64,000 nucleotides of DNA from Streptomyces sp. TS71-3 (GCF_018327685.1 NZ_BNEL01000001.1:2418001-2482000); one strand, 5' to 3'; positions 43,647 to 52,200 are shown, numbered from the stretch's first letter. The notes: generated by a model from the sequence alone, not told the origin. Made by a program: numbers and translations.

Positions 43647-44648
43647 TCACCTCGGTCCCTCCTGCGCGTCGTCCTCCGCGCGGCTCTGCAGGCGCAGGGC
43701 TCCGAGGGCCAGCGCCAGGATGATCACGGTCAGCACGGTGGACACGGCGGAGCCGTAGCCGACCTGCGTCTTCTCGAAGAAGTTCTGGAAGGAGAAGTAC
43801 GAGGGCACGTCCGTGGCGCCGCCCGGGCCGCCCTTGGTGAGGACGTAGACCGCGCCGAAGACCTTGAGCGCGGCGATGGTGCACCACAGCAGCACCACCG
43901 CGATCTCCGGCCGGATCTGCGGCAGCGTCACGTGCCAGAACCTGCGCCACCAGCCGGCGCCGTCCAGCTCCGCGGCCTCCGTGAGCTGCGGGTCGGTGCG
44001 CTGCAACCCGGCCATGAACACCACCAGCGGGAAGCCGAGCTGCACCCACACCATCACGGCCATCACGCTGTACAGCGCGATGTCGGGGTCGCCCAGCCAG
44101 TCCTGCTGGAGCGAGCCGAGCCCGACCGCCTTCAGCAGCGCGTTCAGGGAGCCGTTCGACGGCGCGAGGATCCAGCTCCAGACGATGCCGGCCACCGCGA
44201 TCGGCAGCACCTGCGGCAGGTAGAAGCAGGCCCGCAGCACGGCCGCGACCCTGCTGCCGTAGTGCTTCGCGACGAAGTCGAAGAGCGCGGCGGCGAGGAC
44301 CAGGCCGAGGGCGGTGGGGATCACCGCCATCGCCACCACCATCGCCAGCGAGTGCCGGAACGACTCCCAGAACGCGGAGTCGGAGGCGAGCCGCGTGTAG
44401 TTGGCGAGCCCGGCCCACTTCGGCGAGCCCACGCCCTGCCAGTCGGTGAAGCTCACGCCCGTGTTCATCAGGAACGGCACGACGATCACGGCGAGGAAGG
44501 CGGCGAAGCCGGGCAGCAGGTAGGGCAGGTAGGGGTTGCGGGGCCTTGGGCGCGTGCTGGCCGGGCGGGACGCGGTCGCGGGGCGTGCGGTCCGCGCCCC
44601 GCCCGGGGCGGTGGGGGGCGCCGCGGGGGCGCCGGGCGCCCGGTTCAC
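43647..44648 (-). CDS. Carbohydrate ABC transporter permease (MalF-like)
   Basis: A 333-residue permease with a Pro/Ala/Arg-rich cytoplasmic N-terminus (about 1-40) and six membrane segments beginning LPYLLPGFAAFLAVIVVPFL. The coupling loop is TEAAELDGAGWWRRFWHVTLP. Unlike the MalF-like protein at 10326, it has no large outer insertion. The GTG at 44648 overlaps the lipoprotein stop by four bases (GTGA), so translation is coupled. It forms the heterodimeric pore with the 42770 permease. Confidence 0.93.
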   Translation of the reverse strand: MNRAPGAPAAPPTAPGGARTARPATASRPASTRPRPRNPYLPYLLPGFAAFLAVIVVPFLMNTGVSFTDWQGVGSPKWAGLANYTRLASDSAFWESFRHSLAMVVAMAVIPTALGLVLAAALFDFVAKHYGSRVAAVLRACFYLPQVLPIAVAGIVWSWILAPSNGSLNALLKAVGLGSLQQDWLGDPDIALYSVMAVMVWVQLGFPLVVFMAGLQRTDPQLTEAAELDGAGWWRRFWHVTLPQIRPEIAVVLLWCTIAALKVFGAVYVLTKGGPGGATDVPSYFSFQNFFEKTQVGYGSAVSTVLTVIILALALGALRLQSRAEDDAQEGPR

Positions 44649-45940
44649 GACTTCGGGACGCCGTCGTCGTAGGCCTTCTGGAGTGCGGTGAGGGTGTCCG
44701 CGGGCTTGCCGGTGCCGGTGATCAGCTTCTGCACCTCGGAGACGAGGACGTCGTAGAAGCCGGGCACGGGCCAGTCCGGGTAGTACGCGAGGCCGTCACG
44801 CCCGGAGACCGCGTCGAAGTCCTTGATGAGCTGCTTGGACTGGGGGTCGGTGATGGCGCCCGGATCGGCGGCGATCGGCACGCCGCCCTTGTTGCCCAGC
44901 AGGTTCTGGACGGTCTTCTTCAGCGTGATGTCGATGAACTCGTAGGCGAGGTCCTTGTTCTTCGCGCCCTGCGGCACCACCCAGAGGTTCCCGCCGGAGC
45001 CCGGCACGAAGCTGGAGCCCGGCCACAGATACGTTCCCCAGTCGAACTTCACCTCGTCCTGGAACCGCCCGAACCACCAGCTCCCCGACGACAGCATCGG
45101 GTACTTCCCGGAGATGAACGCCGTTCCCGCGTCCTCGGCCTTCACGCTGCTGGAGTCCTTGGCGATGTAGCCCTTCTTCACCCAGTCGGCGAAGGTGTCC
45201 GCGGCGTACGTCCAGGCCGCGTCGTGGAAGTCGGTCTTCCCCTTGTAGAGCTGGTAGGCGTCCACCCAGGAGCGGTCGGCCTTGGAGAGCGCGAGCTGGT
45301 ACAGGTACTGCTGGGCGACGTACTCGGCGCCGCCGTCGGACAGCGGGGTGACGCCGTGCTTGACGAAGGTGTCCATCGCGGCGGTCATCTCGTCGATGGT
45401 CTTCGGGACCTTGACGTGGTACTTCGCGAACAGGTCCTTGTTGTAGTAGACCATCGAGAACTCGGCGTAGTTCGGTATCCCGTACCACTTGCCGGAGCCC
45501 ATCACGCCGCCGGGGCTGTACTGGCTCGTGGTGCGCACGCCGCCCGTGACCTGCTTGTCCCAGCCGCGCTTGTGGGCCTCGTCCGTCAGGTCGGTGAGCA
45601 GCCCCTGCCTGGAGAGCAGGCCGGCGGTCGCGTTGCCCTTGTTGTACTCCATCAGGTCCGGGGCGTCGTCGGAGTTCAGCACCATCGGCGCGGTCTTCTG
45701 GATCTGCTCGAAGCCCTTCTCCTCGAACTTCACCATGACGCCCGGGTGGCCCTTCTCGAACTCCTTGATGGCCTCGTTCCAGGCGATGCCCATCGCGCTG
45801 TTCGGAGCCTCGTAGTGCCAGAGCTTCAGGGTGTTCGGATCGGAGGAGCCGCCGCCGGAGCCGCCGCAGGAGGCCAGGAGCAGGCTCCCCGCAACAGCCG
45901 TCGCGACCGCAGCCGCCGCACGCCTTCGTGCCGTCAACAT
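44645..45940 (-). CDS. Sugar ABC transporter substrate-binding lipoprotein
   Basis: A 431-residue solute-binding lipoprotein from the ATG at 45940 (GGAGG upstream). The signal is RRRAAAAVATAVAGSLLLAS with lipobox LASC, then a Gly/Ser spacer. The body has LKLWHYEAPNSAMGIAWNEA, APDLMEYNKGNATAGLLSRQ, YGIPNYAEFSMVYYNKDLF and GNLWVVPQGAKNKDLAYEF, a CUT1 binding-protein pattern. It is first in the operon with two permeases and a GH31 alpha-xylosidase, so an alpha-xylosylated oligosaccharide such as isoprimeverose is the best-guess ligand. Two operators precede it. Confidence 0.92.
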   Translation of the reverse strand: MLTARRRAAAAVATAVAGSLLLASCGGSGGGSSDPNTLKLWHYEAPNSAMGIAWNEAIKEFEKGHPGVMVKFEEKGFEQIQKTAPMVLNSDDAPDLMEYNKGNATAGLLSRQGLLTDLTDEAHKRGWDKQVTGGVRTTSQYSPGGVMGSGKWYGIPNYAEFSMVYYNKDLFAKYHVKVPKTIDEMTAAMDTFVKHGVTPLSDGGAEYVAQQYLYQLALSKADRSWVDAYQLYKGKTDFHDAAWTYAADTFADWVKKGYIAKDSSSVKAEDAGTAFISGKYPMLSSGSWWFGRFQDEVKFDWGTYLWPGSSFVPGSGGNLWVVPQGAKNKDLAYEFIDITLKKTVQNLLGNKGGVPIAADPGAITDPQSKQLIKDFDAVSGRDGLAYYPDWPVPGFYDVLVSEVQKLITGTGKPADTLTALQKAYDDGVPKS

Positions 45941-46038
45941 CCTTGCCTCCGCCGTGGGGTGAGCTGTCGGGTCGGTGCAGTTGGGTGCTCGTGCCGGTGT
46001 GCCCGGTGCCGGTGTGCCTGGTGCCGGTGTGAGGTGTC

Positions 46039-46056
46039 TGTCGAATCGTTTCGACA
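46039..46056. promoter_or_regulatory. LacI-type operator 1 of the ABC/GH31 operon
   Basis: TGTCGAATCGTTTCGACA: 7-bp perfect arms TGTCGAA/TTCGACA around TCGT. It lies about 100 bp upstream of the lipoprotein ATG, in the promoter region. The intervening 45941-46038 contains GTGCCGGTGTGCC repeats. Binding by the LacI protein at 39288 is inferred. Confidence 0.78.
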
Positions 46057-46061
46057 CAGAT

Positions 46062-46079
46062 CGTCGAATCGCTTCGACG
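46062..46079. promoter_or_regulatory. LacI-type operator 2 of the ABC/GH31 operon
   Basis: CGTCGAATCGCTTCGACG: perfect 7-bp arms around TCGC, with its centre 23 bp from operator 1. The pair suggests cooperative repression. Confidence 0.78.
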
Positions 46080-46413
46080 CGGAAGGTAGGGGCGGACGCA
46101 CGGCGCGTCAATGGGGGGCGCGGGAATCGGGGTGGATGTGCGGCGGGCCGAACGTTCGGGGATGTTGGGCCCCTTAGAGCTGCTCACACAGTGAGGCTGA
46201 GTTCGCGCTGATGGCCGTGTCTGAGGAACTGTGGGGAGCGGATGGTGCCGCTGATGCTGGAAGCACTGGTCCGGCGTGTACTGAGCCGAGCTCTGCGGAT
46301 CCGTTGACCCGCCGCCCCCGCCGTGGGAGGTGAGGGTGACGGTGACCACGGGGTAGCCGCCAAAGTAGAACGCTCCACCTGGACTTCCGGGTGGAGCGTC
46401 ACCGTGCAGGCAG
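46080..46413. other. Boundary region between the glycan locus and the RelE-like cassette
   Basis: No supported gene. A hairpin, ACGCTCCACC (46370-46379) with GGTGGAGCGT (46390-46399), lies 15 bp past the stop of the minus-strand RelE-like gene and is its likely terminator. The remainder is unassigned. Confidence 0.5.
46370..46399 (-). terminator. Terminator of the RelE-like cassette
   Basis: A perfect 10-bp stem with a 10-base loop, immediately downstream of the gene ending at 46414. Confidence 0.75.
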
Positions 46414-46659
46414 TCAGCCGAGGTAATCGATATTGCGGATGTACACCCGCTGTACGGGGGGCGCGTCGATGACGATGAGGGCGACCGCGGTGTGCCGGAG
46501 GGCGAGCGTGCGACGTTCCTTGTTGCCGTTGTACGGCTCGGTGGTCGCGTAGGGGTCGTGGCAGACGTCTGCCATGGCGAGGACGAGTTCCTCGCTGGCC
46601 TCGGTTGGGAGGGAGTCCCAGACGGCGGCGGTCTGCTCGTCGTAGCGGAGCTTGTACAC
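46414..46659 (-). CDS. RelE/ParE-like small toxin candidate
   Basis: An 81-residue protein with the size and pattern of a RelE-fold protein. It starts with a strand, YKLRYDEQTAAVWDSLPTEA, then a helix, EELVLAMADVCHDPYATTEP, a basic segment, NGNKERRTLALRHTAVALIV, and a final strand, VQRVYIRNIDYLG. RelE toxins cleave mRNA on the ribosome. The catalytic residues vary in this family and are not certain here. It lies 18 bp downstream of the small gene at 46678, a plausible antitoxin. Base composition is less GC-rich than in the neighbours. An inactive or non-toxin relative is possible. Confidence 0.6.
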   Translation of the reverse strand: MYKLRYDEQTAAVWDSLPTEASEELVLAMADVCHDPYATTEPYNGNKERRTLALRHTAVALIVIDAPPVQRVYIRNIDYLG

Positions 46660-46677
46660 GCCGTAGATCGTGACAGG

Positions 46678-46959
46678 TCAAGCAGCCCCGCGTGCACGGA
46701 TTCGGGCAGCTTGTCCCTGGATCCGCTCCGTTCCGTCGATCCACTCGCCAGGAGGTTCTTCACCGCGAGACTCGTGGGCGATGATCTCGCTACCTTGCTC
46801 GAAGGCGGCAACAGTGTTCTTCGCGATGCGTTCCCACTTCGCGAACGCTTGGAGAAGTTGGTGAGCAGGCGCCTTGTTGATCTCGGCGAGGGCTCGCTTG
46901 GCGAGGGCGGGGTTGCCTAGTGCGTCGCAGATACGTTCGATGGTCCACGGTTCGCTCAT
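46678..46959 (-). CDS. Small hypothetical protein, possible antitoxin partner
   Basis: A 93-residue protein not recognised as a family. It is mainly helical: WTIERICDALGNPALAKRAL, HQLLQAFAKWERIAKNTVAA, and a charged tail GEWIDGTERIQGQAARIRAR. It precedes the RelE-like gene in an apparent two-gene operon, the usual antitoxin-first order. No ribbon-helix-helix or other standard DNA-binding motif is evident. The ATG at 46959 is preceded by GGGGTCAAG. Confidence 0.6.
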   Translation of the reverse strand: MSEPWTIERICDALGNPALAKRALAEINKAPAHQLLQAFAKWERIAKNTVAAFEQGSEIIAHESRGEEPPGEWIDGTERIQGQAARIRARGAA

Positions 46960-47117
46960 CTTGACCCCAAAATCACAAAGCCCACATTGTCAGTAGCGCG
47001 GTCTGTGCAGCGTAGCGTCCCCATGGGGGCAGTGTGAGGAAGCCTGGGTAGCTGGCACCCAAACGCACTCCACAAGGTCGGGCCTGGCCAGCGGCAAGCG
47101 GTTCCATTTTGAGGCTG

Positions 47118-47396
47118 ATGCACGTGGTTGACCTGGAGGCTTCGACTGGCGAAGGTGAATGGCGGCGTCCCGGCAGGCAGTCGAACGGTGACTCCCTCGA
47201 AGTGATCTGCGCGCACGACGCCGACAAGCTGGAATGCCTGATTCAGGCCGTGGAGTACAGGGAGCAGGGCTACGCGAACGTCCAGCCCTGGACCGACAGC
47301 AGCCTTGCGAAGCTCAAGACGGCCTCTGCCCAGGCCCTCGCCGAGGCCGCGCTGAACATGACGTCGATCGAATGGCAGCAGACGTACCTGCGCTGA
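47118..47396 (+). CDS. Hypothetical protein
   Basis: A 92-residue protein, function unrecognised. It begins MHVVDLEASTGEGEWRRPGR, then EVICAHDADKLECLIQAVEY and TSIEWQQTYLR. It is probably cytosolic, with no membrane segment. The ATG at 47118 is preceded by GAGG; a TTG at 47109 is in frame. It is divergent from the RelE-like pair and convergent with the NmrA gene, within the accessory segment. Confidence 0.55.
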   Translation: MHVVDLEASTGEGEWRRPGRQSNGDSLEVICAHDADKLECLIQAVEYREQGYANVQPWTDSSLAKLKTASAQALAEAALNMTSIEWQQTYLR

Positions 47397-47415
47397 ACCG
47401 AGACCCGGGGCCGTG

Positions 47416-48339
47416 TCACGCGGTGGGGTGCATGTGCTGCCGGGTCCATTCCTCGAAGCTGGTGAGCGGGATTCCCAGGTCTCGCGCGTACTGCGGGCGG
47501 GCCGGCTGGCCGGCTGCGTTCAGCCACTCGTGGCCGGCGCCCATCGGTGGCATTCCGGCGGCGAGGGCCTCCTCCTCGGTCATGTCCGGTGCGGAGACAT
47601 GCGTGTCCAGGGCGCGGGACAGGGTCTCGGCGATCTCCGTCATCGACAGGTAGTCGCTCGCCAGCTCAAGTTCTACCCCGTCGAACCGCTCCGGCGCGGT
47701 GATGGCCGCGGCGGCCGCCGTGCCGATGTCGTCCACCGCGACCAGGGAGAGCCGGGTCCCGGGGTTCAGGACGCTCACCAGGCCGCCTTCTGTGCCGCGC
47801 GGGAACAGCAACGCCATGGACGGGAGGAAGTTCTCCATGAAGAAGCCCGGCTTGAGAAGCGTCCAGTGGGGGAAGCCGGCCGCGCGGGCCCGGTCCTGGA
47901 TCGCGCTCTTGGCGCCCAGGGTGGGTTCCATCGACGCCCACCGGCCTTCGGCCCAGCCGGGAGCCGCGGTGTGCTGGCCGGCGCCGGTGACGGATGTGTG
48001 CACGAACTGCGGCACTCCGGCGGCCTTCGCGCTCTCGATGAGGTTGACGCCCTGGGCCACCTCCCCCTCGAAATCGAAGCCTTCTGCCGTGATGGCGGGC
48101 ATCTGCACGGAGAAGACGGCGCGGGCACCCTCGGCGGCCCGGATCACCGCATCGCGGTCGTGGAGGTCGGCGGTGACCAGTTCGGTGCCGAGTGCCTCGA
48201 CGGCCCTGGCCCGGTCGGTGGCCGGGTCCCGTACCAGGGCGCGGACGGGAACGCCTGCCGCGAGCAGCGCGCGGGCGGTGGCCCCGCCCTGCCTGCCGGT
48301 GGCGCCGGTGACCAGGACGGGTGCGGAATCTGCGGGCAT
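47416..48339 (-). CDS. NmrA/SDR-like NAD(P)-binding protein
   Basis: A 307-residue atypical SDR of the NmrA-like group. It has the N-terminal dinucleotide motif VLVTGATGRQGGATARALLA and VRALVRDPATDRA, then VFSVQMPAITAEGFDFEGEV and HTSVTGAG. The Tyr of a YxxxK motif is missing, as in NmrA-type redox-sensing or quinone-reductase-like proteins. The ATG at 48339 has GAGGAAG upstream. It is divergent from a TetR regulator with twin palindromes between, so TetR repression is likely. The physiological substrate is unknown. Confidence 0.88.
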   Translation of the reverse strand: MPADSAPVLVTGATGRQGGATARALLAAGVPVRALVRDPATDRARAVEALGTELVTADLHDRDAVIRAAEGARAVFSVQMPAITAEGFDFEGEVAQGVNLIESAKAAGVPQFVHTSVTGAGQHTAAPGWAEGRWASMEPTLGAKSAIQDRARAAGFPHWTLLKPGFFMENFLPSMALLFPRGTEGGLVSVLNPGTRLSLVAVDDIGTAAAAAITAPERFDGVELELASDYLSMTEIAETLSRALDTHVSAPDMTEEEALAAGMPPMGAGHEWLNAAGQPARPQYARDLGIPLTSFEEWTRQHMHPTA

Positions 48340-48365
48340 GGCGCTTCCTCGGGTTGCTCGCCAAT

Positions 48366-48423
48366 TAAACGGCGGGGCCCGCCGTTTATGGGCCGCTACG
48401 ATACGGCGGGGCCCGCCACTTAT
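48366..48423. promoter_or_regulatory. Twin TetR-type operators between the NmrA-like and tetR genes
   Basis: Site 1 (48366-48388) has perfect 11-bp arms TAAACGGCGGG/CCCGCCGTTTA around one G. Site 2 (48401-48423) is an imperfect direct copy sharing the GGCGGGGCCCGCC core. Their centres are 34 bp apart. The location in the divergent gap indicates TetR autoregulation and control of the NmrA-like gene. Confidence 0.8.
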
Positions 48424-48442
48424 CAATCCTGGAGGTGACGCC

Positions 48443-48997
48443 ATGCCTGAGCGCCAGCGTGCGGACGCCCGACGCAACTACACGCGCATCCTCGCCGTGG
48501 CCGAAGAGGAGGTCGCCGCCCATGGAGCCGACGCCTCCCTGGAACAGATCGCCCGCACCGCGGGGGTCGGCTCGGCGACCGTGCGCCGGCACTTCCCCAC
48601 GCGCCGTGCGCTGCTGGAGGCGGTCTCCCGGAAACGGATCGAGGCCCTGTGCGTCCGCGCCCATGACCTGACCGGCAGGGGCGACAGCCGGAACGCGCTC
48701 CTGGAATGGCTCGATGACGTCGTCGCCTACTCCGTCTCCGCCCGGGGGCTGGCGGCCGCGCTGGCCTACGACGGCCCGGTGCACGAGAACAGCTGCTCGG
48801 CGGCGCTGGAAGAGGCGGCGGACCCTTTGCTGCGCCGTGCCGTGCAGGACGGCGCGCTGGCGGCAGGCGTCACCGTCGCCGACCTGATCACGCTGGTCGT
48901 CGGCATCGTCCTGGCCACGGAGCACTACCCCGACCCCGCCGCCCAGGCGGACCGGCTGTTCCGGCTGGCCGTGGCCGGACTGAGCCCGCAGAGCTGA
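48443..48997 (+). CDS. TetR-family transcriptional regulator
   Basis: A 184-residue TetR repressor from an ATG with GGAGGTGA upstream. The N-terminal helix-turn-helix is ASLEQIARTAGVGSATVRRH then FPTRRALLEAV. The C-terminal ligand domain is all-helical and includes LLEWLDDVVAYSVSARGLAA and VADLITLVVGIVLATEHY. It most likely binds the twin palindromes at 48366-48423. The ligand is unknown. Confidence 0.93.
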   Translation: MPERQRADARRNYTRILAVAEEEVAAHGADASLEQIARTAGVGSATVRRHFPTRRALLEAVSRKRIEALCVRAHDLTGRGDSRNALLEWLDDVVAYSVSARGLAAALAYDGPVHENSCSAALEEAADPLLRRAVQDGALAAGVTVADLITLVVGIVLATEHYPDPAAQADRLFRLAVAGLSPQS

Positions 48998-49084
48998 ACA
49001 GAGCCTGAGCGGCTACGCCGGCGGCAGGCCGGGCGGCGTGCCCGCCGGATCGTTCGACGAGCGCCGGGCGTCAGGTGACAGCCC

Positions 49085-50263
49085 TCACAGCAGCGCCCCC
49101 GAAGGATCGATGCGGAACGCCCGCCCGCGGACGCCGAAGTCCGAGAGGTCGCCCGTGGCGCGGCTGTCGTCGGCCCACGTGATGAAGGCGGACTCGCCGT
49201 CGCCGCCGAACGCCGTCGCGGCCGAGACCTGGAAGCGGTCGCCGGCCTCCGCCGTGTTGACCTGCACCTTGTCGGTGAGCGAGCCCTGGCTGTCGGAGCA
49301 CACCTTCGCCATCACCGATGGGACGGTGTCGACGGTGGTCGCGCTCTTCTCCACCCAGGCGAGCAGGAACCGCCCGCCGGGCAGCGGCGCGAGCGCCGGC
49401 CACGAGCGGTGGAAGCCCTGCGGGGTGCCCGCGGTGAGGCTGGTGGCCGCGGTGCCGTCCGGCTCGAAGATGCTCGCCTCGACGGTGCTCTGCGGGACCC
49501 CGAGGTCGCTGTCCGCGATGTGGTCGACGTGGGCGATGACGAAGCGCCCGTTGTCCAGCAGCGTCACGGTGTTCCCGGGCCGGAAGCCGGAGATGTTCGG
49601 CTGGATCTCCCCGCTGCGGGGCGTGCCGTCGAAGTCGAAGAGGCGGAAGACGAGCCGGTCGCCGTCGACCGCGGCGGGGTCCTTCGTCCAGGCGACGACG
49701 TAGCTGCCGTCCGCGAGGATCGACGCGACCGGGCTGGTGTGGAAGCCCTCCGTGGTGTTCACGGTGAACTCCGGCTCGGCCTTGTTGCCCTCCGCGTCGA
49801 AGCGCTGGGCGCGGATGCGCCGGTCGGCCCGGGTGTCGGTCCAGACGACGACGGCTCCGCCGTCCACCATCCGGGTGACGGAGGGGCGGTTGCCGGGGTC
49901 GATGTCGGTGGTGTTCACCTGGATCTCGGGGCCCGCCTTCACGGCGTTCCTGTACCGCTGCATCTTCACCCGGGGGCGGGGCGGCGGCACGTCGAAGGGC
50001 TGCTCGATCCAGGCGGTGACGATGTTGAACCCGGTGTCGGTCAGCATCGGGAGCTGGCGGTTGGTGTTGGCCTGCTCCGGCGCCGGGGAGTTCACCGTGA
50101 ACTCCTCGCCGCTCTTGTCGCCGCCGGCCGTCAGGATCTGGCCCCTGATCTCGGCGGTCCCCCGGTCGGCCCACACGGCCATGTACTCGGTGCTGCTGAG
50201 GGAGTCCACGGCCGGCTGGAACTGGGGGCCCGCCGTCGACGTGTTCACCAGGATCTCGTCCAT
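49085..50263 (-). CDS. Beta-propeller-like repeat protein of unknown function
   Basis: A 392-residue protein from the ATG at 50263 (GGAGG upstream), with no signal peptide, membrane segment or known enzyme motif. It consists of about six repeats of 50-60 residues. A repeat pairs a motif such as EFTVNSPAP, EIQVNTTDID or EFTVNTTEG with a GG/DG-turn and tryptophan strand such as GFNIVTAWIE, GAVVVWTDTRAD, GSYVVAWTKD or GRFLLAWVEK. This is the look of a beta-propeller blade. Such repeats are more familiar from large secreted proteins of other phyla; a compact cytosolic-looking version here is unusual. The role is unknown. Confidence 0.75.
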   Translation of the reverse strand: MDEILVNTSTAGPQFQPAVDSLSSTEYMAVWADRGTAEIRGQILTAGGDKSGEEFTVNSPAPEQANTNRQLPMLTDTGFNIVTAWIEQPFDVPPPRPRVKMQRYRNAVKAGPEIQVNTTDIDPGNRPSVTRMVDGGAVVVWTDTRADRRIRAQRFDAEGNKAEPEFTVNTTEGFHTSPVASILADGSYVVAWTKDPAAVDGDRLVFRLFDFDGTPRSGEIQPNISGFRPGNTVTLLDNGRFVIAHVDHIADSDLGVPQSTVEASIFEPDGTAATSLTAGTPQGFHRSWPALAPLPGGRFLLAWVEKSATTVDTVPSVMAKVCSDSQGSLTDKVQVNTAEAGDRFQVSAATAFGGDGESAFITWADDSRATGDLSDFGVRGRAFRIDPSGALL

Positions 50264-50809
50264 GACTGCCCTCCGTCCCGGGCGTCGCGCCCCGTGCGGG
50301 GCGCGCGAAACCGGCGGTTCCGGTTCGGCCAGGCGGGCCCGCGCGGCGGAGCGGCACGGTGGCGCTGTCGCGCGCTGATGAAAGGGTCGCACGGGTGGGG
50401 TGGGGGTGCATCCGGAGTGGGGGCGGCGCCGGCCCACCCGTGCGTGGGGGCCGTCAGCCAGGACATGACGTCACGTCCTCACCGCCCGAGGGGGTGTGGT
50501 TCTGTCGTGTCCGGCCACCGGAGGGTGGGGGTTGGTCGCTCCCCCACTGCCTTGAGGGCGTGGGAGGTACCCCCACCCCGCGCCCCTTCCGGGGTGGGGG
50601 CCGCTGACGTGGGGGTCTGCCCCGGCCTGCGCAGGGGCGCGGGGAACTGCGCGACGAGCCACGACGTGACCGTCAGGTCGTCACCGTCCCGAGGGGCCTG
50701 GTTCTGCCGTATCCGGACCCGTGGCGGGTGGGTGGTTGCTCACTTCCTCACTGCCTTGAGGGCGTGGGAGGTACCCCCACCCCGCGCCCCTGACCGGGCC
50801 GGGGCAGCC
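50264..50809. repeat. Intergenic cluster of dispersed repeats
   Basis: No gene. One element, CACTGCCTTGAGGGCGTGGG then AGGTACCCCCACCCCGCGCC, occurs at 50546-50586 and 50749-50790, with variants at 61759 and 61847. GGGGCGCGGGGAACTGCGCG is at 50634. The GTCGTCACCGTCCCGAGGGG-type flank follows, and a related block starts at about 50475. The two halves (about 50475-50590 and 50675-50790) are imperfect direct repeats about 200 bp apart. Confidence 0.75.
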
Positions 50810-52117
50810 CTAGACGCCAACCGCGCCCCCCACGCGGCGCGTCCGCGCCGTCGCCACGCACGACAGCACGAACGCCGTCCCCGCCGCCGAAGCCGGTGTC
50901 ACGTAGCCCGTCGCGGCCCCCGCGTGCTCCACCAGCCACCCGCCCGTCGCCGAGCCGGCCGCGACGCCGCCGAGCAGTGCGGTCACCGAGAGCGTCATGC
51001 CCTCGTTGAGCCGGCCCGGCGGCGTGCGGCGCTGGACCAGGGTCATGCCCGTGACCATCGTCGGTGCCGTCGCCATGCCCGCGACCAGCAGCGTCGCGGC
51101 GAGCACCGGCAGCGAGCCGGTGAGCGTGGCGGCCAGCAGCGGCATCGTCATCAGCACGGTCATCGCGGCCACGCACCGGGGCAGCCGGCGCTCCGGCGGG
51201 CCCGTCAGCCGCCACGCGCCGTAGACGAGCCCCGCCACGCCGGAGCCCGCCGCCTGCAAGGCCAGGACCGAACCCGCGGCAGCGCGGTGTCCCTGTGCGT
51301 CCGCGAACGCGATCGTCACCACCTCCAGGGAGCCGAAGACGGCCCCGGTGGCGAGGAAGACGGCCAGCAGCGCGGGGATGCCCGGGGCCCGCAGCGGTGC
51401 CCGGCCCGTGCTCCGGCCGCCGGGCGGCGGCTCGGTGCGGCGCTGGGCGGCGAACAGCACCACCCCGGTCAGCAGCAGCACCGCCCCGATCAGCGTGCCC
51501 GCCTCCGGGAACAGCTCCGTGCACAGGAACACCGCCAGCACGGGGCCGAGCATGAAGCACAGCTCGTCGGCGACCTGCTCGAACGAGTTCGCGGTGTGCA
51601 GCGCGGCCTGGTCGCCGGCGAGCAGGTGGGCCCACCGGGCCCGGGACATCCCGCCCGTGTTGGGCGTGGTGGCCGTGGCCGTGTAGCAGGCGAAGAGGGT
51701 CCAGTCCGGTGCGCCGGTGCGCACGCACAGCACCAGCGCCAGCGAGCCGAGCACGGCGACCGCGGCCGCCGGCACCGCGACCCGCGCCTGCCCGTACCGG
51801 TCGACCATCCGCGCCGTCCACGGCCCGACGAGCGCGGTGGCGGCCAGGCCCGTCGCCGTGACCGCACCCGCGAGGGCGTACGACCCCCGCAGCCCCGCGA
51901 TCATGGTGATCGCGCTCACGCTGAACATGCCCATCGGGAGCCGGGCGATCAGATTCCCGATCGTGAAGGCGACGGCGCCGGGAATGGCGAAGAGCCGCCG
52001 GTAGCGCGCGGGCGCGCTCGGGTGCGGCGGGTCGGGGGGTGGTGCCGTGGCCTCCTCGTTCGGGCCATTCCATGGGGCATCGTCCCGGTGCGCCCGGGCG
52101 GAAGACTGGTCCGGCAT
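50810..52117 (-). CDS. Major facilitator superfamily transporter
   Basis: A 435-residue MFS protein with about 12 membrane segments and a Pro-rich cytoplasmic N-terminus. The MFS motif A-like loop after segment 2 is GPWTARMVDRYGQARVAV. Other segments include ALVLCVRTG, LLLTGVVLFAA, TLLVAGMATAPTMVTGMTLV and LLGGVAAGSATGGWLVEHAG. It is a probable drug or metabolite exporter with unknown substrate. It starts at ATG 52117, 83 bp downstream of the radical-SAM gene stop on the same strand, and may be co-transcribed with it. Confidence 0.85.
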   Translation of the reverse strand: MPDQSSARAHRDDAPWNGPNEEATAPPPDPPHPSAPARYRRLFAIPGAVAFTIGNLIARLPMGMFSVSAITMIAGLRGSYALAGAVTATGLAATALVGPWTARMVDRYGQARVAVPAAAVAVLGSLALVLCVRTGAPDWTLFACYTATATTPNTGGMSRARWAHLLAGDQAALHTANSFEQVADELCFMLGPVLAVFLCTELFPEAGTLIGAVLLLTGVVLFAAQRRTEPPPGGRSTGRAPLRAPGIPALLAVFLATGAVFGSLEVVTIAFADAQGHRAAAGSVLALQAAGSGVAGLVYGAWRLTGPPERRLPRCVAAMTVLMTMPLLAATLTGSLPVLAATLLVAGMATAPTMVTGMTLVQRRTPPGRLNEGMTLSVTALLGGVAAGSATGGWLVEHAGAATGYVTPASAAGTAFVLSCVATARTRRVGGAVGV

Positions 52118-52200
52118 GGCGCAACGGTCCTATGGGTCCCTCGCCCCGGTCCACCGCTTTTCGGGGCGCCGGGGGCTACTGCCTTGCGGGGAGCCGAAGG

